A stretch of DNA of 23,996 nt, taken from Nemertoderma westbladi. Its lineage: Eukaryota > Xenacoelomorpha > Nemertodermatida > Nemertodermatidae. Below the pieces are notes generated by a model that had not been told where the DNA came from, ran no database searches, and saw nothing but the letters and a program-made list of their open reading frames with translations. The stretch covers positions 1 through 23,996 of the forward strand of contig JAUCBJ010003293.1 in NCBI GenBank assembly GCA_032718475.1, read 5' to 3'. Position 1 is the first letter of the stretch. Each line of letters begins with the position of its first letter. Positions 10,195-17,839 of the stretch are shown here, piece by piece. A program made the translations under genes and the position numbers.

Positions 10195-10860
10195 CACCAA
10201 ACGACTTGTAGCATGTTGATGGTATGATTCACCAAACGACTTGTAGCATGTTGATGGTATGATTTACCAAACGACTTGTAGCATGTTGATGGTATGATTC
10301 ACCAAACGACTTGTAGCATGTTGATGGTATGATTCACCAAACGACTTGTAGCATGTTGATGGTATGATTCACCAAACGACTTGTAGCATGTTGATGGTAT
10401 GATTCACCAAACGACTTGTAGCATGTTGATGGTATGATTCACCAAACGACTTGTAGCATGTTGATGGTATGATTCACCAAACGACTTGTAGCATGTTGAT
10501 GGTATGATTCACCAAACGACTTGTAGCATGTTGATGGTATGATTCACCAAACGACTTGTAGCATGTTGATGGTATGATACACCAAACCACTTGTAGCATG
10601 TTGGTTGATGGTATGATTCACCAAACGACTTGTAGCATGTTGATGGTATGATTCACCAAACGACTTGTAGCATGTTGATGGTATGATTCACCAAACGACT
10701 TGTAGCATGTTCATGGTATGATTCACCAAACGACTTGTAGCATGTTGATGGTATGATTCACCAAACGACTTGTAGCATGTTGATGGTATGATTCTCCAAA
10801 CGACTTGTAGCATGTTGATGGTATGATTCACCAAACGACTTGTAGCATGTTGGTTGGTGG
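10195..10860. repeat. 35-bp minisatellite, about 19 copies, derived from retrotransposon coding sequence
   Basis: The unit starts CACCAAACGACTTGTAGCAT and continues GTTGATGGTATGATT. On the minus strand it corresponds to the retrotransposon segment YHQPTCYKSFGD that brackets the array on both sides. One internal copy (near 10590-10615) and the last copy (near 10850-10860) keep four extra bases (TTGG), giving 39 bp. That longer form matches the flanking coding sequence and is probably ancestral. A few single-base variants occur, for example at 10578, 10712 and 10795. Confidence 0.9.
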
Positions 10861-11047
10861 TACTGTGTGATCAAAGTTTTTTCATATTGGCTGCGGGTAG
10901 TCTTTGTGTTTTCTAAGATTAAATCGGTGAGATACTCCGGCGTTTGTGAATTTAAAGATTTCCAACATTGTAAAGCTAGTTTATACTTGATCCTGTATCG
11001 GACAGGTAACCAGTGCAGCTCCCGTAATAGCGGAGTTACATGTCTTC

Positions 11048-12232
11048 ATTAATCTCACCGGTTGTGCCTCACTGATTAATCTCACCGTTTGTGCCTCACT
11101 GATTAATCTCACCGTTTGTGCCTCACTGATTAATCTCACCGTTTGTGCCTCACTGTTAATCTCACCGTTTGTGCCTCACTTATTAATCTCACCGTTTGAG
11201 CCTCACTGATTAATCTCACCGTTTGTGCCTCACTGATTAATCTCACCGTTTGTGCCTCACTGATTAATCTCACCGTTTGTGCCTCACTGATTAATCTCAC
11301 CGTTTGTGCCTCACTGATTAATCTCACCGTTTGTGCCTCACTGATTAATCTCACCGCTTGTGCCTCACTGATTAATCTCACCGTTTGTGCCTCACTGATT
11401 AATCTCACCGTTTGTGCCTCACTGATTAATCTCACCGTTTGTGCCTCACTTATTAATCTCACCGTTTGTGCCTCACTGATTAATCTCACCGTTTGTGCCT
11501 CACTGATTAATCTCACCGTTTGTGCCTCACTGATTAATCTCACCGTTTGTGCCTCACTGATTAATCTCACCGTATGTGCCTCACTTATTAATCTCACCGT
11601 TTGTGCCTCACTGATTAATCTCACCGTTTGTGCCTCACTTATTAATCTCACCGTTTGTGCCTCACTGATTAATCTCACCGTTTGTGCCTCACTGATTAAT
11701 CTCACCGTTTGTGCCTCACTGATTAATCTCACCGTTTGTGCCTCACTGATTAATCTCACCGTTTGTGCCTCACTGATTAATCTCACCGTTTGTGCCTCAC
11801 TGATTAATCTCACCGTTTGTGCCTCACTGATTAATCTCACCGTTTGTGCCTCACTGTTAATCTCACCGTTTGTGCCTCACTTATTAATCTGACCGTTTGA
11901 GCCTCACTGATTAATCACACCGTTTGTGCCTCACTGATTAATCTCACCGTTTGTGCCTCACTGATTAATCTCACCGTTTGTGCCTCACTGATTAATCTCA
12001 CCGTTTGTGCCTCACTGATTAATCTCACCGTTTGTGCCTCACTTATTAATCTCACCGTTTGTGCCTCACTGATTAATCTCACCGTTTGTGCCTCACTGAT
12101 TAATCTCACCGTTTGTGCCTCACTTATTAATCTCACCGTTTGTGCCTCACTTATTAATCTCACCGTTTGTGCCTCACTTATTAATCTCACCGTTTGTGCC
12201 TCACTTATTAATCTCACCGTTTGTGCCTCACT
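11048..12232. repeat. 27-bp minisatellite, about 44 copies, derived from retrotransposon coding sequence
   Basis: The unit is ATTAATCTCACCGTTTGTGC followed by CTCACTG. On the minus strand it is a 9-codon repeat SEAQTVRLI that continues in frame from the retrotransposon sequence RNLYRIRKYQ at its right-hand end (12233-12265). Two shortened copies (CACTGTTAATCTC at 11151 and 11852), each followed by a GTTTGAGCC variant, mark an internal duplication of about 700 bp. The minus-strand frame is open over 11136-11840 and 11915-12265 only because the unit is a multiple of three without a stop. Confidence 0.92.
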
Positions 12233-12292
12233 CTGATATTTCCTGATCCTATAGAGATTTCGCAATTGGTAGTTCAGAGATTTGACAACAGT

Positions 12293-12385
12293 TTTTTTTT
12301 AATTTAATTTTATCTAATTTTTTAATTTTAATTTAATTTGATTTAATTTTATCAAGCTCATTTAGATTATTTAGTTTTTGATTTT
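12293..12385 (-). mobile_element. Short A-tailed insertion flanked by 14-bp direct repeats
   Basis: The sequence GATTTGACAACAGT occurs at 12279-12292 and again at 12386-12399, bracketing 93 bp of very AT-rich sequence. On the minus strand the insert ends in a run of A next to the second copy. That is the arrangement left by target-primed retrotransposition of a short RNA. It splits the reverse-transcriptase frame after VVKS, and the frame resumes after the second copy of the duplication. A plain local duplication with AT expansion is the alternative. Confidence 0.55.
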
Positions 12386-12586
12386 GATTTGACAACAGTT
12401 AACAGCTGTTTCTCCATATTCATTTTATTATCGAAGAAACAACCCAGTGTCTTCAAATTGTCCATTGTTAGGAAATTTTTGATATGAAACAACAACAAAA
12501 TTATACAGGTAGGCGATCGGTGTTCTCTACTAACCCATCTGTACTCCGCGTAACGCAACTCAGCCAATTTCTGTCGCAGAAATCAC

Positions 12587-12764
12587 CGGATGTGACGTAA
12601 TTGTTATTGTTGACTCCCCGGTAACTGTAGTTGTCACGGATACGACTGACTACCGGAGTGGAGTGAACGGGATCGTGTTCAGAGAATAAACCCGAAATAA
12701 ATTCTCCAAATGACACACGACCGCTGTTTCCGGTGTCGAGATCTGTAAACAACTCACCGACGCG
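12587..12764 (-). CDS. NIN/NINL: Ninein/ninein-like protein, EF-hand exon (partial gene)
   Basis: On the minus strand a pyrimidine-rich acceptor (ttgtttttgtttag, ending at 12765) precedes RVGELFTDLDTG, an EF-hand whose 12-residue loop is DTGNSGRVSFGE (residues 10-21). Calcium-loop positions 1 (Asp), 5 (Ser), 6 (Gly), 8 (Val) and 12 (Glu) fit; position 3 is Gly, so binding may be weak. The following EFISGLFSEHDP, then an STP motif, resembles the second EF-hand of vertebrate NINL/NIN (a GLF after the EF-hand) as I remember it. The 3' border is uncertain. The donor GTGATT (12586-12581) gives the phase the next exon needs, but the frame stays open to a stop near 12500 and other donors exist. Vertebrate relatives have extra residues between this part and the next exon, so a small exon may be missed or lost. 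Confidence 0.7.
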
Positions 12765-12793
12765 CTAAACAAAAACAATATCAACAAGGATAC

Positions 12794-14253
12794 GTTGCTA
12801 CGGTCTGTACGTTAGGTTGCTACGGTCTGTACATATTGACTATAGGTTGCTACGGTCTGTACATTAGGTTGCTACGGTCTGTACTTATTGACTATAGGTT
12901 GCTACGGTCTGTACGTATTGACTATAGGTTGCTACGGTCTGTACATATTGACTATAGGTTGCTACGGTCAGTGCGTTAGGTTGCTACGGTCTGTACGTAT
13001 TGACTATAGGTTGCTACGGTCTGTACGTTAGGTTGCTACGGTTTGTACGTTAGGTTGCTTCGGTCTGTACGTTAGGTTGCTACGGTCTGTACATATTGAC
13101 TATAGGTTGCTACGGTCTGTACATTAGGTTGCTACGGTCTGTACTTATTGACTATAGGTTGCTACGGTCTGTACGTATTGACTATAGGTTGCTACGGTCT
13201 GTACGTATTGACTATAGGTTGCTACGGTCTGTACGTATTGACTATAGGTTGCTACGGTCTGTACGTATTGACTATAGGTTGCTACGGTCTGTACGTAAGG
13301 TTGCTACGGTCTATACCTATTGACTATAGGTTGCTACGGTCTGTACGTATTGACTATAGGTTGCTACGGTCTGTACATATTGACTATAGGTTGCTACGGT
13401 CAGTGCGTTAGGTTGCTACGGTCTGTACGTATTGACTATAGGTTGCTACGGTCTGTACGTTAGGTTGCTACGGTTTGTACGTTAGGTTGCTTCGGTCTGT
13501 ACGTTAGGTTGCTACGGTCTGTACATATTGACTATAGGTTGCTACGGTCTGTACGTTAGGTTGCTACGGTCTGTACGTATTGACTATAGGTTGCTACGGT
13601 CTGTACGTTAGGTTGCTACGGTCTGTACGTATTGACTATAGGTTGCTACGGTCTGTACGTATTGACTATAGGTTGCTATGGTCTGTACGTTAGGTTGCTA
13701 CGGTCTGTACGTATTGACTATAGGTTGCTACGGTCTGTACGTTAGGTTGCTACGGTCTGTACGTATTGACTATAGGTTGCTACGGTCTGTACGTATTGAC
13801 CATAGGTTGCTACGGTCTGTACCTATTGACTGTAGGTTGCTACGGTCTGTACGTATTGACTATAGGTTGCTACGGTCAGTGCGTTAGGTTGCTACGGTCT
13901 GTACGTATTGACTATAGGTTGCTACGGTCTGTACGTTAGGTTGCTACGGTCTGTACGTATTGACTATAGGTTGCTACGGTCTGTACGTATTGACTATAGG
14001 TTGCTACGGTCTGTACGTTAGGTTGCTACGGTCTGTACGTTAGGTTGCTACGGTCTGTACGTATTGACTATAGGTTGCTACGGTCTGTACGTTAGGTTGC
14101 TACGGTCTGTACGTATTGACTATAGGTTGCTACGGTCTGTACGTATTGACCATAGGTTGCTACGGTCTGTACCTATTGACTGTAGGTTGCTACGGTCTGT
14201 ACGTATTGACTATAGGTTGCTACGGTCTGTACGTTAGGTTACTACGGTCTGTA
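12794..14253. repeat. 30/22-bp satellite array, left block
   Basis: The long unit is GGTTGCTACGGTCTGTACGT plus ATTGACTATA (30 bp). The short unit lacks an internal ATTGACTA and is 22 bp. Long and short units are mixed in irregular order. Diagnostic variants such as CAGTGCGTTAGG (near 12969, 13401, 13877) and GACCATAGG ... GACTGTAGG pairs recur, showing block duplications inside the array. Open frames are incidental, and each 22-bp unit shifts frame. The same satellite resumes in phase at 19699, so this is one array split by the 5.4-kb element. Confidence 0.97.
14248..14253. repeat. Left 6-bp target-site duplication (TCTGTA)
   Basis: TCTGTA precedes the element and is repeated at 19699-19704. 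Removing the element and one copy restores an ordinary satellite unit (CGGTCTGTACGTATTGAC), which proves a precise insertion. Confidence 0.88.
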
Positions 14254-14352
14254 AGTAGTAATGGTTACCCCTCTTTGGCGACAGTTTGGTCCCACTTCGC
14301 ACCTTGGGTGTTAAGTAGGTCATTAATTAATTAAACAATTAATTAATTGGTC

Positions 14353-14432
14353 GATTAAACAATTAATTAATTGTTTAATCAATCGATTTGTATCAAATAA
14401 TGTTGCCAAAGGCAATTTAATTTGATACAAAT
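14353..14432. repeat. Subterminal palindrome and hairpin in the left arm
   Basis: 14353-14380 is a perfect 28-bp palindrome (GATTAAACAATTAA and its inverse). Directly beside it, 14386-14432 forms a stem of about 22 bp around GTTGCC-aaa-GGCAAT, with ATTTGTATCAAAT as the outer stem. The right arm has the mirror copies near 19520-19599. Such structures near element ends can be protein-binding or replication-related sites; the function here is unknown. Confidence 0.8.
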
Positions 14433-14962
14433 CAATCAGATAGGGGATGCGCAATGAATAAATTGTACTACAGCAAATGAAATATACAATACTATAGGCA
14501 CTGTGCAATACAATATACAGTACATTTGTATTATTTTTGCCGTACAGTAGGTAAAGATAGAAAGAAATATAAAGAAGCGAGCGGGGCCCAAAACATAAAT
14601 TACCCTTTCAAGAAAATAAAATGGACCAGTTTGGCCCTGGTTCAGTCCCTCAATAATCTGCGGCCGTTTGGGCTCTTATTAGACGTAGCATGACTAATCC
14701 CACCATTGAATCCTATGTTGAGTTAAACCATTGTCAATTCGCCTAAGAAAATTATAATAAACATCTGGTCTTGCAATAGATTATTCTTCTTTCACAACTC
14801 CATTCTAGCCTCCCTCTATAATAGCCCCCATTCACCGCATTCCCATTCATTCTCTAATTTTATTTTTAAAAGTTTTATTTATTTTCATAAAAGTTTTATT
14901 TATTTAAAATTTTGTAAAATCATTCAGCGAAAATTCATAATATCAATTGACATTGCTATATA

Positions 14963-15904
14963 ATGCCTAGTTATGAAAGATGTTTGGTTTGTAATAAAGA
15001 AATGAGACAAGACAATCTATCTCGTCATATGGAAAGACATAGAAAGGATAAACTAATGGATCCATTACCAAAGAAATTTAAAAAATCCGAAGATATTTTT
15101 AGTGAAGAAGAAAAGAAAAAGAGAGTTGAGCGTGATATATTAAAGATAAAACAGACAATGGAAAATAAATTTCATAAAGTTATGAATATTTTGAAAGGGA
15201 TACAAAAACAGTTACCCCTAGAAAATGATGAGAATTTGAGTGAGAAAGATGAAGAAGAAGAGGACGATGAGATGGAGAATGAAAATAGTGAGGATCAAGA
15301 TGAAGTTGAAGAGAGTAAGGTTGAGAACGAAGTGAGTGAAGGTCATGAAGATGACGAAGAAAGTGAAGGTCAGGAAGAGGGTGAAGAAAGCGAAGGTCAG
15401 GAAGAGAATGAAGAAAATGAAGAACAGGAAGAGGATGAAGAAAGTGAAGAACAGGAAGAGGATGACGAAAGTGAAGGTCAGAAAGAGGATGAAGAAAGTG
15501 AAGGTCAGGAAAGTGAAGAAGATGATGAAAATGATAATAATAAGGAAATATTGAGACAATTACTTGGAAATAAGAATAAATTGCGGAAAATTATTAAACA
15601 TTTAGAAGAGAATGATGAAAATAAAGAAGAGATATTGAGACAAATATTAGCAAACAAAAATCAAATGCGGAAATTTATTAAACAAATGGAAGAAAACGAG
15701 GAAAATAGAGAAGAGATATTAAGACAGGTTTTGGGAAATAAAAGTAAATTATTGAAAATTAATGAACAATTGAATAAAATTAAGAAACCGTTGGTTAATG
15801 AGGAAGATGAAAGTAAAGAAAATCAACCAGCTTTTACTTATTTTCGAAGACCTATAACATCAAACTCTCGTACAGTATTTGCCCGCGCAGGCGGACGCTA
15901 TTGA
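14963..15904 (+). CDS. Acidic single-C2H2-finger protein, left-arm copy
   Basis: This intact intronless frame encodes 313 residues. A C2H2 finger lies at residues 7-26 (C7, C10, H22, H26; C-x2-C-x11-H-x3-H), followed by a basic stretch at 25-41 (RHRKDK, KKFKK) that could act as nuclear signal or DNA contact. A charged helix covers about 45-80, and a highly acidic tract of SEGQEEDEE-type repeats about 85-193. Three helical repeats of about 27 residues, each beginning (K/R)EILRQ(L/I/V)L(G/A)NK, span about 194-280. The tail is basic (RAGGRY). I do not recognise the family. A single finger plus acidic region suggests a DNA- or chromatin-binding protein of the element, perhaps binding its own ends; that is inference. 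It is 9 residues shorter than the right-arm copy, by one acidic repeat. The ATG follows an AT-rich leader with a duplicated AAAAGTTTTATTTATTT. Confidence 0.85.
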   Translation: MPSYERCLVCNKEMRQDNLSRHMERHRKDKLMDPLPKKFKKSEDIFSEEEKKKRVERDILKIKQTMENKFHKVMNILKGIQKQLPLENDENLSEKDEEEEDDEMENENSEDQDEVEESKVENEVSEGHEDDEESEGQEEGEESEGQEENEENEEQEEDEESEEQEEDDESEGQKEDEESEGQESEEDDENDNNKEILRQLLGNKNKLRKIIKHLEENDENKEEILRQILANKNQMRKFIKQMEENEENREEILRQVLGNKSKLLKINEQLNKIKKPLVNEEDESKENQPAFTYFRRPITSNSRTVFARAGGRY

Positions 15905-16083
15905 CATTTGTTTGTTTGAGTTCCTTTCATAATAGTATTAGGACTATTTATCCATAACAATTATATTGGTATTAGGAGTATTTATCCTTAATTATTATTA
16001 GTATTATAAATGTATTTGCCAACAATATTTATTGCTATTAGGTCTATTTATTCAAGAAATTATATGTTTTTTATAATATATTT

Positions 16084-16280
16084 TGGAAAATTAGCCGACT
16101 AAGTCATAATTTTTAAAACTTTAAATAAGGGTGGAGTTATTTTATAAAGTTAAGAAGAGTGAATCAATGGAGGCAACATGAAGTCTAATCTCTTGCCCTT
16201 TACTCATAAGACCGCACATTAACTCCCAAGGTTGCATACTATCACTATAGCTGGGAGAGTCAAAGCTAGTGTACAGGAAT
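16084..16280. other. Unique loop sequence of the element, left side
   Basis: This is non-repeated sequence between the left arm and the 9-bp array. No gene or motif was recognised. Confidence 0.5.
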
Positions 16281-17121
16281 GAGGAAGTGAGGGAAGTGAG
16301 GGAGTGAGGGAAGTGAAGGAAGTGATGGAAGTGAGGGAAGTGAGGGAAGTGAGGGAAGTGAGGGAAGTGAGGGAAGTGAAGGAAGTGAGGGAAGTGAGGC
16401 AGTGAGGGAAGTGAGGGAAGTGAGGGAAGTGAGGGAAGTGAGGGAAGTGAGGGAAGTGAGGCAGTGAGGGAAGTGAGGGAATTGAGGGAAGTGAGGGAGT
16501 GAGGGAAGTGAGGGAAGTGAGGGAAGTGAGGGAAGTGAGGGAAGTGAGGGAAGTGAGGGAAGTGAGGCAGTGAGGGAAGTTAGGCAGTGAGGGAAGTGAG
16601 GGAAGTGAGAGAAGTGAGGGAAGTGAGGGAAGTGAGGGAAGTGAGGGAAGTGAGGGAAGTGAGGGAAGTGAGGGAAGTGAGGGAAGTGAGGGAAGTGAGG
16701 GAAGTGAGGGAAGTGAGGGAAGTGAGGGAAGTGAGGGGAGTGAGGGAAGTGAGGGAAGTGAGGGGAGTGAGGGAAGTGAGGGAAGTGAGGGAAGTGAGGG
16801 AAGTGAGGGAAGTGAGGGAAGTGAGGGAAGTGAGGCAGTGAGGGAAGTGAGGCAGTGAGGGAAGTGAGGGAAGTGAGAGAAGTGAGGGAAGTGAGGGAAG
16901 TGAGGGAGTGAGGGAAGTGAGGGAAGTGAGGGAGTGAGGGAAGTGTACAAATCTGGGAAGTGAGGGAATGAGGGAAGTGAGGGAAGTGAGGGAAGTGAGG
17001 GAAGTGAGGGAGTGAGGGAAGTGAGGGAAGTGAGGGAAGTGAGGGAAGTGAGGGAAGTGAGGGAAGTGAGGGAGTGAGGGAGGGAGGGAGTGAGGGAATG
17101 AGGGAGGGAGTGAGGGAAGTG
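16281..17121. repeat. 9-bp purine-rich tandem array (GGGAAGTGA)
   Basis: About 840 bp of GGGAAGTGA and variants (GGGAGTGA, GGCAGTGA, GGGAAGTGT, later GGGAGGGAGTGA). The + strand is almost all purine. Open frames on either strand (repeating REV on +, LPS or SLT on -) arise because the unit is a multiple of three without stops. It sits in the loop between the two converging genes and is not mirrored in the arms. Confidence 0.95.
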
Positions 17122-17148
17122 ACGTCACTTATATATTTACACTTATTT

Positions 17149-17733
17149 GCAGATGGATTCGCCTCCTTTGAAAGTCACAGCTAATGGTCTAATACATATC
17201 TGCCAAGTTTCAGCTTAAACGGATTGAAAGCAAAGAAATGGGAGGGCATTTAATGTTTAGACATGTGGCCCTCTAGCGGGAGACCATTGCACTGATGGTG
17301 TCTGAAAGTCTCTCAAAAATCTCAACTTTTGCTCATATTGATACCTACAAATTTTCAACTTGGCAGCTTTAAATCCGACAAAGTTATTAGCATGTCAAAA
17401 TCGTAACGACGACAACGATTTCACTTTCAGACCTTTGGCCCTTTAGCGGCAGACTGGAGAACTGCAGATGGATTCGCCTCCTTTGAAAGTCACAGCTAAT
17501 GGTCTAATACATATCTGCCAAGTTTCAGCTTAAACGGATTAAAAGCAAAGAAATGGGAGGGCATTTAATGTTTAGACATGTGGCCCTCTAGCGGGAGACC
17601 ATTGCACTGATGGTGTCTGAAAGTCTCTCAAAAATCTCAACTTTTGCTCATATTGATACCTACAAATTTTCAACTTGGCAGCTTTAAATCCGACAAAGTT
17701 ATTAGCATGTCAAAATCGTAACGACGACGACGA
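17149..17733. repeat. Direct repeat in element loop, two copies 315 bp apart
   Basis: Copies 17149-17413 and 17464-17728 start GCAGATGGATTCGCCTCC and are almost identical (one clear difference, GGATTGAAAG against GGATTAAAAG). They end at AACGACGAC. A (GAC)n run follows the second copy to about 17759. The region contains GGCCCTCTAGCGGGAGACC and a related GGCCCTTTAGCGGCAGACT. No coding sequence was recognised. Confidence 0.9.
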
Positions 17734-17759
17734 CGACAACGACGACGACGACGACGACA
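17719..17759. repeat. (GAC)n microsatellite
   Basis: Runs of GAC interrupted by AAC follow the second copy of the 265-bp direct repeat. The first copy has only GACGACAACG at the same point, so the microsatellite expanded in one copy only. Confidence 0.9.
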
Positions 17760-17839
17760 ACTATTTGCATAAATTGACCCACCCCCTAACAGTGTCAATT
17801 CGCTAAGGCTCCGCCAACTTCATAATATAATATAACTGT

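Larger units (their letters stand above)
10030..12465 (-). mobile_element. L2/CR1-like non-LTR retrotransposon remnant, 5'-truncated, split by minisatellites
   Basis: Pieces of the C-terminal reverse-transcriptase frame appear in order on the minus strand. Around 12465-12386 they read NLKTLGCFFDNKMNMEKQ. At about 12292-12233 they read LRNLYRIRKYQSEAQTV. At 11035-10863 they include RHVTPLL, LHWLPVRYRIKYKLAL and PEYLTDLI. At 10210-10082 they read YKSFGD, then CAFPYAAPTVFNSLPRSLRS, with a stop soon after. These match the family-wide landmarks I know for L2/CR1-type elements (LGVxFD, RIRKYLS, HxTPxLxxLHWLPV, SFxxAAPxxWNSLP). The 3' end runs into an ATT-type microsatellite (about 10032-10049), as is common in this clade. 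The copy is dead: most of the element is missing, a 93-bp insertion breaks it, and two of its coding segments have become the 27-bp and 35-bp arrays. Confidence 0.82.
14254..16083. repeat. Left long terminal inverted repeat
   Basis: This arm pairs with 17840-19698. Identity stops after a TTATAATATATTT stretch near 16083, where the left arm continues with TGGAAAA and the right arm diverges. Besides the acidic-protein gene it holds AT-rich subterminal palindromes (14330-14432). Confidence 0.93.

Noticed and set aside
10867-11052. Small + strand frame between the two minisatellites
   Set aside because: The opposite strand here reads as conserved reverse transcriptase (LHWLPVRYRIKYKLAL), so the + frame is a shadow.
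10195-12232. CRISPR array
   Set aside because: Repeats abut directly with no unique spacers, and the setting is eukaryotic.
11136-12265. Minus-strand open frames repeating SEAQTVRLI as a repeat protein gene
   Set aside because: They are a minisatellite grown inside a dead reverse-transcriptase frame, with frame breaks near 11850; no intact gene surrounds them.
14323-14508. Identical 61-residue outward-facing frames near both element ends (also 19443-19628)
   Set aside because: They run through AT-rich palindromes and are identical because the arms are inverted copies; no motif supports a protein.
15218-15559. Antisense, hydrophobic Phe-rich frame opposite the acidic gene (also 18364-18732)
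   Set aside because: It is the complement of GAA/GAG-rich coding sequence, a typical shadow frame; it looks like membrane segments only because of base composition.
16219-17128. Open frames repeating LPS, SLT or REV over the 9-bp array
   Set aside because: A 9-bp unit without stops is open in several frames on both strands by construction.
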